DNA of 16,824 bases. It comes from CAZJDV01 sp964544865. GTDB taxonomy: Bacteria; Chloroflexota; Dehalococcoidia; Lucifugimonadales; CAJWER01. The stretch covers positions 1-16,824 of the forward strand of contig CAZJDV010000055.1 in assembly GCA_964544865.1 (NCBI GenBank), in the 5' to 3' direction. Under the pieces are notes generated by a model. That model saw only the letters and a program-made list of their open reading frames with translations, was not told the DNA's origin and ran no database searches. How positions within the stretch are numbered: the first letter of the stretch is position 1; every line of letters starts with the position of its first letter. Of the stretch, positions 1 to 6,752 are shown piece after piece. Both the position numbers and the translations under genes were made by a program.

Positions 1-794
1 GCAGTGTGACTGTCTGGAGACTGCTTCCAAACGCCGGTTTCGTAAGTGTAGTTGGCGTCGCTCAGAGCGCTCTCAATGCACACGTCGTAGTTGGTTGTAA
101 TAATAGTCGCGCCTCCAGCACCCTCGCACCTGACAGCAATTGCTCTATGGATAGCGTTGGTTGGTCTCCCAACCATCATCCCCACGAGCACTCTGAATAT
201 CGTCTGGAGAGTCTCGTTGAGACTCTCAACCTCGATCCTTGGTTCGGCCGTCGTCTTGTCAGCCCGTCGCACGGGTGATCGAACTCCGACGGGAGGCGGA
301 TCTGCATCACCATCCTTTGCCACTCGGCCCATCAGCAGGAATCGCAGCAATCGCGTAATCTTCGTATTACTCGCAACTCCCTCGGCGAGATGGAGGGCGC
401 TCAGTATCTCCTCGATATTGTCGATACCCAGTGACTCACATTGTCGGCGGAGTCTAAGCAGGGGCTAGCTTCCGATCTCGTCCACTTTTCTCCACAGCAT
501 TGGAAGCAGTTTCTGGATTGTGGGGATGCTGGTCGGACTACCAGCCGAACCTCCCGCGCCTATGAAGAATACCAGAGGGGATCCGAGGGTCATCTCGTCG
601 GTGGCTCGGCGCGCGCTTTCATCGATCGGAGTAGTGTATCGCCGAAGCAGGGCGTCCGCACGTGTGGCCATCGGGGCATATGGCCCCCCTAGCTGCCTTT
701 CGACGGCGGCCCCAATGCGGTCCCAGTTGGCACGCAGAAGTGCTCCTCGGCGTCGAAGGAAATCGACGATCCTGATCAATTCTGATCCGTCCAA
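1..794 (-). pseudogene. SIR2-like NAD-binding protein, interrupted by in-frame TAG, 3' end outside window
   Basis: Seen: the minus-strand frame starting with TTG at 794 contains SPLVFFIGAGG...SIPTIQKLLP, the glycine-rich nucleotide-binding start of SIR2-like domains (usual form GAGxS...GIPT), near residue 73. TAG follows at 467-465. The same frame then stays open for about 154 codons to the window edge and includes ATIITTNYDVCIESAL around 110-65, the second SIR2 hallmark (TTNYD...E). Both motifs lie in one frame at a sensible distance, so this is one gene split by a nonsense codon, a base error, or a readthrough codon. Known: SIR2-like domains bind NAD+, and many in bacteria are NADase effectors of antiphage systems; the residues bound to NAD are in these two motifs. 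The TTG start is weakly supported, with a G-run but no clear Shine-Dalgarno; a TGA at 815-813 closes this frame upstream. An upstream piece (TTG at 873) in another frame may be a frameshifted N-terminus. Base composition appears less GC-rich than in the neighbours. Specific defence system not identifiable. Confidence 0.72.
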
Positions 795-1011
795 TGCACC
801 CCCATTCTGAATTCAGGATGGCTGTCATCTCATTATAAAGCGCTAATTCGTCGTATTCCGTTTCAACGGCCAACTCTCGTATTCATGGGAGATAATCCGG
901 CACGCGCGACTATCTCGTCCAGAGGTCAAGTTCGTCTCTTTCCTCTCTCTCAGTGGCGGCGAAGAGACTTTCGAGACAGGCCAGGCATGTCTTCCTCCGG
1001 TTTCAGTACCG
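795..1011. other. Spacer upstream of SIR2-like gene and downstream of Fe-S oxidoreductase gene
   Basis: Nothing convincingly coding is seen here. On the minus strand a reading frame from TTG at 873 gives about 30 plausible residues before it diverges from the SIR2-like frame, so part of 795-873 may be the frameshifted beginning of that gene. A pyrimidine-rich run (forward, about 930-950) lies between the two genes. No clear terminator hairpin for the Fe-S gene was found. Confidence 0.4.
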
Positions 1012-3051
1012 TTAATCCGCCGGCCCCAGGCTCTCGTCCAGGAACTCCAGCAGGTCTTTGGCGTCTTTGTTTTCCGCGCCCTCGACGGAGCCGACGCCCT
1101 CGACGAACATCTGGAGGCAGAAGGGGCAGGACACCCCTACCGTGTCGGCCTTTGTCTCGAGGAACTGTTCGGTGCGGACGTGGTTGATGCGGCGGCCTTT
1201 GGTCTCCTCCATCCACATGTGGCCGCCGCCGGCGCCGCAGCAGAAACCGCGCTCCCTCCGCCGCTCCATCTCCACGAGGGTCAGACCGGGGATGGCCTTC
1301 GCAATATCCCTCGGCGCGTCGTAGATGCCGTTGTGCCGACCGAGGTAGCAAGAGTCGTGAAAGGCCACTTTGGTCTCGATGCTCACGACGGGTCTGATCT
1401 TTCCCTGCTCTATCAGCCCGGCCACGAACTCGCTGTAGTGCAGCACCTCGTAGTCGCCGCCCAGGTGCGGGTACTCGTTCTTGATGGTGTTGAAGCAGTG
1501 CGGGCAGATGGTGACGATTTTATTGACGTGATAGCGGTCCAGGGTCTCGATGCTCCGCTGCGCCATGGTCTGGTACAGGTACTCGTTGCCCATGCGTCGC
1601 GCCGGGTCCCCCGTGCAACCTTCCTCCGCCCCGAGGATCGCGAAGTCGACGCCCGCGCGCTTCAGCACAGATACCATGGACCGCGCCACGCTCTGGCTAC
1701 GCTGCTCCAACGCGGCGGTGCATCCGACCCAGAACAGGATTTCGGCGTCCGGGTACTCGGCGAAGGTCTTGACGTCCAGCCCCTCCGCCCAGTCGGTGCG
1801 GCTGTACTGGGTCCCGCGCCAGGGGTGGCCGCGCTGCTCCATGCTCATGAGCGCGTTCATCGCCTCGTCGGGCATGCTGGCCTGCTCCATGACCAGGTTG
1901 CGCCGCATGTCGACGATCATCTCGACGTGCTCCACTCCCACGGGGCACACGCTCTCGCAGGCCCCACAGGTGACGCAGTCCCATAGCGCCTCTTCCTCGA
2001 TCCAGCGCCCAATCAGTGGCCTTTCCTCCTGCGGGTCGCCGCCGCTCAGGACGCCGGGGCCGGACTCGATCAGGTGTTCCTTCAGGTTCTCAACTATGTG
2101 CATGGGCGAGAGCATCTTGCCACTGAAATTGGCTGGGCAGGTGTCGGTGCAGCGGCCGCACACGGCGCATGAAAACCCGTCCAGCAGAGACTTCTTGGAG
2201 AAGTCCTGCACGCGGGCGGCGCCGAAGGTCTCGGCGGTCTCCAGGTCCATTGGAGTGGGCAGGGCGCCCACGGGCTCAAGGTCGCGAAGCAGGAAGCCAA
2301 TGGGTGCCGCGATCAGGTGAATGTGCTTGGAAAGCGGGATATATACGGAGAAGCCGAGGACCACGCCGAGGTGCGCCCACCAGGCCAGCTCGTGCAGGCC
2401 GCCGGCGAGGGTCTCGCTCAGTCCAGCGCTACTCAGCAGCTCTCCCACCGCCGAGCCTATCGGCGCCGCGGTGGTGGGTCCGACTCCGCCCGAGGCGACG
2501 TAGAAGGCCTCGGCCAGGGTCGTGAGCACCATGAGCGAGGCGATAAGCGCCAGTATGATGGCCGGTTCCAGCTTCTGGGTAAGGTCGAAGCTGAGCCGCC
2601 GCGGCGTAGCCACCCAGCGCCGGACCACCGCCCAGGCCAGCACCAGCAGAAACGCCGCGGCGAGGATGTCGATGTAGACGGCCACGACGCGCACGCCTGT
2701 CTCGGTCAGCAGCCTCGTGGAGAACGGCCGCCACACGGAGTCCCCGTAGGTGACCACCAGGTAGCTCAAAACGAAGGACAAGAATCCCCAGAATATGAAG
2801 GCGTGGGCCAGCCCCGCCCTGTCCCGCAGGGATACGCTCTGGAGCACTTTGCTCTGACCGAGTATAAGCGGGATGGCTCCGATGATCCTGCGGACCGGCT
2901 GGTCGAGCCGGCTGACGGGCTTTCCGATGAGGACGAACCTGATCACTCTTCGGTAGAGAACGAACCCAGCGACAGAGAACATGATCGCTGATACGAGGTA
3001 CACGCCAACCCAGGTGGGAATGCCGCCAAACAGGTTTTCAGGGGGGGGCAT
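1012..3051 (-). CDS. Membrane-anchored (Fe-S) oxidoreductase, HdrD/FadF-like
   Basis: A 679-residue protein. Residues about 1-270 are hydrophobic, with several membrane segments (for example near 17-35, 85-105, 128-145 and 165-185), resembling the NarI-like cytochrome-type membrane domain fused to such proteins. Two 4Fe-4S motifs follow: C295-x2-C298-x2-C301-x3-C305 and C359-x2-C362-x2-C365-x3-C369. The C-terminal half has two cysteine-rich CCG-type domains: the first with FWVGCTAAL, the family variant GCTGDPARRMGNEY and CPHC; the second with FHDSCYLGRHN and FCCGAGGGHMW (C604, C605), then CPFC. Known: this architecture occurs in proteins that move electrons between the membrane quinone pool and partners such as electron-transfer flavoprotein or heterodisulfide-type enzymes. 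The electron partner cannot be told here, as no etf or hdr genes are adjacent. ATG at 3051 follows a stop-free spacer without a clear Shine-Dalgarno. Family assignment is firm, physiological role inferred. Confidence 0.9.
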   Translation of the reverse strand: MPPPENLFGGIPTWVGVYLVSAIMFSVAGFVLYRRVIRFVLIGKPVSRLDQPVRRIIGAIPLILGQSKVLQSVSLRDRAGLAHAFIFWGFLSFVLSYLVVTYGDSVWRPFSTRLLTETGVRVVAVYIDILAAAFLLVLAWAVVRRWVATPRRLSFDLTQKLEPAIILALIASLMVLTTLAEAFYVASGGVGPTTAAPIGSAVGELLSSAGLSETLAGGLHELAWWAHLGVVLGFSVYIPLSKHIHLIAAPIGFLLRDLEPVGALPTPMDLETAETFGAARVQDFSKKSLLDGFSCAVCGRCTDTCPANFSGKMLSPMHIVENLKEHLIESGPGVLSGGDPQEERPLIGRWIEEEALWDCVTCGACESVCPVGVEHVEMIVDMRRNLVMEQASMPDEAMNALMSMEQRGHPWRGTQYSRTDWAEGLDVKTFAEYPDAEILFWVGCTAALEQRSQSVARSMVSVLKRAGVDFAILGAEEGCTGDPARRMGNEYLYQTMAQRSIETLDRYHVNKIVTICPHCFNTIKNEYPHLGGDYEVLHYSEFVAGLIEQGKIRPVVSIETKVAFHDSCYLGRHNGIYDAPRDIAKAIPGLTLVEMERRRERGFCCGAGGGHMWMEETKGRRINHVRTEQFLETKADTVGVSCPFCLQMFVEGVGSVEGAENKDAKDLLEFLDESLGPAD

Positions 3052-3060
3052 GGTGACAGA

Positions 3061-3128
3061 GTACAGGGTACGGGGGATAGGGTAAAGATAGTGTTGGGTT
3101 CTGGGTTCTGGGTTTTGGGTGTTGGTGT
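3061..3128. repeat. G-rich degenerate 7-nt tandem repeats with G-quadruplex pattern
   Basis: Four heptamers run without gaps on the plus strand: GGGTTCT (3096-3102), GGGTTCT (3103-3109), GGGTTTT (3110-3116), GGGTGTT (3117-3123), then a partial GGTGT. Four GGG runs separated by exactly 4 nt fit the standard G3-N4 quadruplex pattern. Less regular GGG runs at 3066-3068, 3074-3076 and 3080-3082 extend the pattern to the left. The array sits between two minus-strand genes. Confidence 0.75.
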
Positions 3129-3173
3129 AAAGCTAAGAAGGGACGTCGCCGGATCGCCGTTTCTTACAACCAT

Positions 3174-3208
3174 CACCTAAGACCTAACGCCCAACACCTA
3201 CCGCCTAT
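3174..3208. repeat. C-rich degenerate 7-nt tandem repeats, facing the G-rich array
   Basis: Five heptamers on the plus strand: CACCTAA (3174-3180), GACCTAA (3181-3187), CGCCCAA (3188-3194), CACCTAC (3195-3201), CGCCTAT (3202-3208). Period 7 is exact and the shared core is CNCCTA. The last unit contains the stop codon of the prenyltransferase gene (3205-3207). The orientation is opposite to the G-rich array at 3096-3123, so the spacer is bounded by two inward-facing arrays of related composition. Confidence 0.65.
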
Positions 3209-4143
3209 CCCCATGCGATCAAGACGGCGGCGGCGGTGACGAGCCACAGGGCGATGCATGCGATCAGCGGCACGTCGGTGATCAGGATATCCTCGGGGTT
3301 CTCCCCCATGTTGTGGGTGTGCACCAGGAACATGTACCTGAACAGACCATACACTACGAACGGTATCGTGAGCATCATCGCATGGTTCGCGGGGAGGTTG
3401 GGCGCCGTAAAGGTATACAGGGTGTATGCCACGAGAGTTGACGGTGCGACGACGGCAATGAGCTGGTCGAGCAGCGGCCCCGTGTACCGGTCCAGCGTCT
3501 CGCGCTGGCCGCCCGCCCGTTCCCCTGCCAGCACAAGCTCACTTCGGCGCTTGGAAAGGGCGATGAAAAGCGCGCCCAGGCCGGTGCAGATGTAAAGCCA
3601 GGGGGATACCGGCACCTGGAGGATCGCGGCGCCCGCGATGGCCCGCAGCACGAATCCACCGCTGATCGCGAACACGTCCAACAGGACGACGTGTTTCAGC
3701 ACGACGGTGTACGTCAGCATCGTCAATAGGTATCCCAGCGCGACCCAGCCGAAGTGAGGCTCAAAGACGAAGGACGCGCCCACGCTGGACGCAGCCAGGA
3801 CCACGCCCGCCACCGACGCCGCGGGAATGGCTAGCCGGCCGGAGGCTATGGGCCGGAGTCGCTTGATTGGATGCCGGCGGTCGCGCTCGACGTCGAATAT
3901 GTCGTTGACTATGTAGACCGCGCCGCTCAGCATCGAGAACAGGACGAAGGCCGTCGTGGTCTTACCCAGCAACGACAGCGCCGGGCCCACGTCACCCACG
4001 TCCCAGGTCTCGGCGACGGTGAAGAAGAGCGCGAAGTAGACTAACAGGTTCTTTGACCATTGCTTCGGACGCGTGGCTTTGACCAACGCCCTGGATACGG
4101 TCAGGAGCGCCAGTTGCGTGGACTGTTCGCCTTTGGTCTCCAT
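3205..4143 (-). CDS. UbiA-family prenyltransferase, decaprenyl-phosphate phosphoribosyltransferase-like
   Basis: A 312-residue polytopic membrane protein from ATG 4143. Hallmarks: RPKQWSKN at residues 25-32, the metal/diphosphate-binding motif NDIFDVERDRRHP at 80-92 followed by KRLRPIASG, the second conserved membrane loop YTVVLKHVVLLDVFAISGG near 146-163, and SKRRSE near 197. RPKQW-K-N and KR-RPIASG are typical of the decaprenyl-phosphate phosphoribosyltransferase branch (Rv3806c type), which transfers phosphoribose from PRPP to polyprenyl phosphate as the first step towards polyprenyl-phosphoryl arabinose. Chain length and acceptor are not readable from sequence; no DprE partners are in the window, so a different prenyl acceptor is possible. 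Start: a GTG at 4206 would add 21 residues, but neither start has a Shine-Dalgarno; 4143 puts 24 residues before RPKQW, as in relatives. Divergent from groES. Confidence 0.87.
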   Translation of the reverse strand: METKGEQSTQLALLTVSRALVKATRPKQWSKNLLVYFALFFTVAETWDVGDVGPALSLLGKTTTAFVLFSMLSGAVYIVNDIFDVERDRRHPIKRLRPIASGRLAIPAASVAGVVLAASSVGASFVFEPHFGWVALGYLLTMLTYTVVLKHVVLLDVFAISGGFVLRAIAGAAILQVPVSPWLYICTGLGALFIALSKRRSELVLAGERAGGQRETLDRYTGPLLDQLIAVVAPSTLVAYTLYTFTAPNLPANHAMMLTIPFVVYGLFRYMFLVHTHNMGENPEDILITDVPLIACIALWLVTAAAVLIAWG

Positions 4144-4295
4144 GAGTCGATAATACGCGCTGCCCGCCAGGACGGTCAATCGAGGATAGGACTCGTCTGA
4201 AGCCACTTTGGGGCGGACACGGTGGCTGAGCCGATCCGCTTAGAATAGACGCTGACGTGGCGCGACAGGGGAAATAGCCTGGCGAAAGCGCGCTG

Positions 4296-4325
4296 TTGAC
4301 AAGTCCATACGGGCTCCTTTACCAT
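4296..4325 (+). promoter_or_regulatory. Sigma70-like promoter of groES-groEL
   Basis: TTGACA at 4296-4301 is a perfect -35 box. With an 18-nt spacer, TACCAT at 4320-4325 matches TATAAT at 4 of 6 positions. Transcription would begin near 4332, on the first base of the CIRCE operator, the usual arrangement for HrcA control. Confidence 0.6.
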
Positions 4326-4331
4326 AGATCA

Positions 4332-4358
4332 TTAGCAGTTCTGGCCGGAGACTGCTAA
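4332..4358 (+). promoter_or_regulatory. CIRCE operator (HrcA binding site) for groES-groEL
   Basis: Inverted repeat TTAGCAGTT (4332-4340), 9-nt spacer, GACTGCTAA (4350-4358). The 9-N9-9 geometry equals the CIRCE consensus TTAGCACTC-N9-GAGTGCTAA; the arms pair at 8 of 9 positions. Both arms differ from the consensus by the same symmetric change (C to G at arm position 7), so the dyad is kept. This indicates repression by HrcA and induction by heat or unfolded protein; hrcA itself is not in the window. Confidence 0.88.
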
Positions 4359-4468
4359 CACGGGTCTGGTTGAGAGAATCGCGGCCTTGGCGCGCCCTCG
4401 TAGCATCCCAACTCCGCGGCAGCACAAATATAAGCACGATAGCACCGGCACAAGGAGGCGAGTCTAGC

Positions 4469-4774
4469 ATGGCAACGAGTACCAAGGTTTCATTTAAGCC
4501 CCTGGGCAATCGAATCGTAGTGGAGCCCCTGGAAGGCGATGAGCAGTTGAGCGCCGGCGGGATTTACATCCCGGACACCGCCAAAGAGAAGCCCCAGGAT
4601 GGAACGATTGTGGCCGTGGGTCCCGGCAGGATGACCGACGATGGCAATCGCATACCGATGGAGGTCGCGGTGGGTGACACCGTCGTCTACTCCAAGTATT
4701 CGGGCACGGAGTACAAAGAGGGCGAGAACGAGTACCTGATTCTGCGAGAAGACGACATTCTGTTCAAGAAGTAA
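4469..4774 (+). CDS. groES: GroES co-chaperonin (10 kDa chaperonin)
   Basis: 101 residues, the normal length for GroES. It forms the heptameric lid of the GroEL folding chamber in the cytoplasm. Seen: N-terminal FKPLGNRIVVEPLE, the mobile-loop region (about residues 20-33, EQLSAGGIYIPDTAKEK), GTIVAVGPGR, GDTVVYSKYSGTEY and the C-terminal ILREDDIL. Start ATG 4469 is preceded by AAGGAGG (4452-4458) at 10 nt; the frame is open further upstream but that part lacks homology-like sequence and covers the operator. First gene of the groES-groEL operon, 45 nt before groEL, under the CIRCE/HrcA operator. Confidence 0.97.
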   Translation: MATSTKVSFKPLGNRIVVEPLEGDEQLSAGGIYIPDTAKEKPQDGTIVAVGPGRMTDDGNRIPMEVAVGDTVVYSKYSGTEYKEGENEYLILREDDILFKK

Positions 4775-4819
4775 CGGTTCCAGCATTGGAGCCGAGAGCA
4801 CAGCGAGAGGAGCGTGAGA

Positions 4820-6430
4820 ATGGCGAAACAGCTAACATTCAGTGAGGAAGCCCGTACCACGATGAAGCGGGGCATAGACATCCTGGCCGATACCCTTGCG
4901 GTGACGCTCGGGCCAAGAGGCCGCAACGTGATCCTGGACAAGAAGTTCGGACCGCCACAGGTGTGCAGCGACGGCGTAACCATCGCCAAGGAGATCGAGC
5001 TGGAGGACCCCTTCGAGAACATGGGCGCACAGCTCCTAAAGGAAGCGGCCAGCAAGACGAACGACGTGGCAGGTGACGGCACCACGACCGCCACGGTACT
5101 GGCGCAGGCGATAATCCACGAGGGCTTCAGGAACATCGCGGCGGGCGCGAATCCCATGGCGCTCAAGCGCGGAATCGAGAAGGCCGTCGGCGCCCTGCGT
5201 GAGTCCATTGGGGAGATGTCCACACCTGTCGAGGGCAAGACCCAGATCTCCCAGGTCGCCTCGCTTTCCGCTCATGACGATGAGATGGGCGAGCTGGTTG
5301 CCGAGGTCATGGACAAGGTGGGCAAAGACGGTGTCATCACCGTTGAGGAGTCCAAGGGCATCAGCTACGAGCAGGAGTTCGTAGAGGGGATGCAGATCGA
5401 CCGGGGGTACATCTCTCCATACTTCGTGACGAACCAGGACCGCATGGAGACCAACCTGGAAGACCCGTACATTCTGATAACCGACAAAAAGATCTCAGCG
5501 GTGTCCGACCTGCTTCCCGCTCTGGAGAAGATCCTCCAGATCGGAAAGAACCTCGTGCTTGTGGCAGAGGACGTGGAGGGAGAGGCCCTGGCCACCCTCG
5601 TCGTAAACAAGCTCCGCGGGACCTTGAACGGCCTTGCGCTGAAGGCCCCTGGATTCGGCGATCGCAGAAAGGCCATGCTCGAAGACATGGCGATCCTGAC
5701 CGGCGCCACCGTAATCAGCGAGGAAGTCGGCCGCAAACTCGAATCCGTGACCGCGAACGACTTGGGCCGGGCGAGCCGCGTGATCTCCACCAAGGACGAC
5801 ACCACGTTCGTCGACGGCAAGGGCTCGGAGGAGGGCATCCAGGGCCGCATCAAGCAGATCAAGGTCCAGATCGACGACACGACCTCCGAATTCGACCGGG
5901 AGAAGCTGCAAGAGCGGCTGGCCAAGCTCTCCGGCGGCGTCGCCGTCATGAAGGTGGGCGCCGCGACCGAGGTCGAGTTGAAGGAGAAGAAGCAGCGATT
6001 GGAAGACGCCCTTTCGGCCACCAGGGCGGCGGTTGAAGAGGGCATCGTGCCCGGCGGCGGCCTGGCTCTTGTCAAGGCGAGGCAGTCGCTCGACTCGGTG
6101 GAGGCCACCGGTGACGAGCTAACAGGCGTGAACATGCTCAAGAAGGCCCTGGAGACACCGATGAAGATCATCAGTGAGAACACGGGCGTTTCTGGCGAGG
6201 TCATCCTGGCGGAGAGCCTCAAAGGCGAAGGCGACTGGGGATACGACGCCGAGGCCAGCGAGTTCACTCACCTGATGGAGCGTGGCATCATAGACCCGGC
6301 GAAGGTGACCCGCGCCGCGATCGAGAACTCAGCAAGCGTCGCGGCGATGGTGCTGACCACCGAGTCTCTCATCACCGACGTCAAGGAGGAGGCGCCACCC
6401 ATGCCGGCCGCGCCCCCCATGGACTACTAG
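4820..6430 (+). CDS. groEL: GroEL chaperonin (60 kDa)
   Basis: 536 residues. ATP-driven tetradecameric chaperonin that folds proteins in the cytoplasm with GroES. Seen: GPRGRNVILDKKFG near 31-44, ATP-site loop GDGTTTAT (D86), catalytic-region aspartate in LEDALSATRAAVEEG, and the family signature AAVEEGIVPGGG. The C-terminus is EEAPPMPAAPPMDY, proline/methionine-rich rather than a GGM repeat, as in several non-proteobacterial lineages. Start: ATG 4820 (MAKQ) with AGAGGAG at 4806-4812 seven bases upstream; an in-frame GTG at 4814 overlaps less well with that spacing. Single groEL in this window, co-transcribed with groES and closed by a strong hairpin downstream. Confidence 0.97.
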   Translation: MAKQLTFSEEARTTMKRGIDILADTLAVTLGPRGRNVILDKKFGPPQVCSDGVTIAKEIELEDPFENMGAQLLKEAASKTNDVAGDGTTTATVLAQAIIHEGFRNIAAGANPMALKRGIEKAVGALRESIGEMSTPVEGKTQISQVASLSAHDDEMGELVAEVMDKVGKDGVITVEESKGISYEQEFVEGMQIDRGYISPYFVTNQDRMETNLEDPYILITDKKISAVSDLLPALEKILQIGKNLVLVAEDVEGEALATLVVNKLRGTLNGLALKAPGFGDRRKAMLEDMAILTGATVISEEVGRKLESVTANDLGRASRVISTKDDTTFVDGKGSEEGIQGRIKQIKVQIDDTTSEFDREKLQERLAKLSGGVAVMKVGAATEVELKEKKQRLEDALSATRAAVEEGIVPGGGLALVKARQSLDSVEATGDELTGVNMLKKALETPMKIISENTGVSGEVILAESLKGEGDWGYDAEASEFTHLMERGIIDPAKVTRAAIENSASVAAMVLTTESLITDVKEEAPPMPAAPPMDY

Positions 6431-6450
6431 TAACAGGCCCGAAAGAGTTT

Positions 6451-6491
6451 AACGAGTACGGCCCCGGCGAGTAGCCGGGGCCGTACTCGTT
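6451..6491 (+). terminator. Rho-independent-type terminator hairpin after groEL
   Basis: Perfect 18-bp inverted repeat: arm AACGAGTACGGCCCCGGC at 6451-6468, 5-nt loop, complementary arm 6474-6491. It lies 21 nt after the groEL stop codon. The following bases (CTGACACAAG) are not a T-tract, so it may act as a stabilising 3' hairpin or a poorly U-dependent terminator; because it is symmetric it would work on either strand. Confidence 0.75.
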
Positions 6492-6584
6492 CTGACACAA
6501 GCCATAGTATGCAGCTCATGCCGGCTCCTTCCATCTAGTGGAATCAGCACCGCAGAATTGCCTCCAGATCCGCGGTCTCAGCCC

Positions 6585-6615
6585 TTGATTTCCCCTCCCA
6601 TGACACCGCTATAAT
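6585..6615 (+). promoter_or_regulatory. Candidate dnaE promoter
   Basis: TATAAT at 6610-6615 is a perfect -10 box. TTGATT at 6585-6590 matches the -35 box at 4 of 6 positions with a 19-nt spacer, slightly longer than ideal. It would give a leader of about 130 nt before the dnaE start. Confidence 0.45.
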
Positions 6616-6752
6616 GGCGTCTGTGTGACGGGTTCCCGCCGTCGGTCCGGGCGCCACGCAAGCGCACCTTATCCCGGCGGAATCATGGGTGGCCGCCACG
6701 CCCATGACAGCACGTTCGACTACCATCGCCATCGTATAGCCGGGAGGTCCAT

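Larger units (their letters stand above)
6431..6752. other. groEL-dnaE intergenic region
   Basis: 322 nt without a gene. It holds the groEL hairpin (6451-6491), a candidate dnaE promoter (6585-6615) and a roughly 130-nt dnaE leader. The leader contains an imperfect hairpin, CATGGGTGG (6684-6692) facing CCACGCCCATG (6696-6706) with a 2-nt bulge and 3-nt loop, and the dnaE Shine-Dalgarno at 6743-6748. No other coding frame looks real. Confidence 0.55.

Noticed and set aside
1180..1986. Plus-strand open frame of 268 codons opposite the Fe-S oxidoreductase
   Set aside because: Antisense shadow; the minus strand has full-length domains and conserved Cys motifs.
3090..3210. CRISPR array
   Set aside because: Units are 7 nt with no spacers; they are simple tandem repeats.
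5365..6267. Minus-strand Ser-rich open frame of 300 codons inside groEL
   Set aside because: Antisense shadow of groEL; composition is a simple reflection of its codons.
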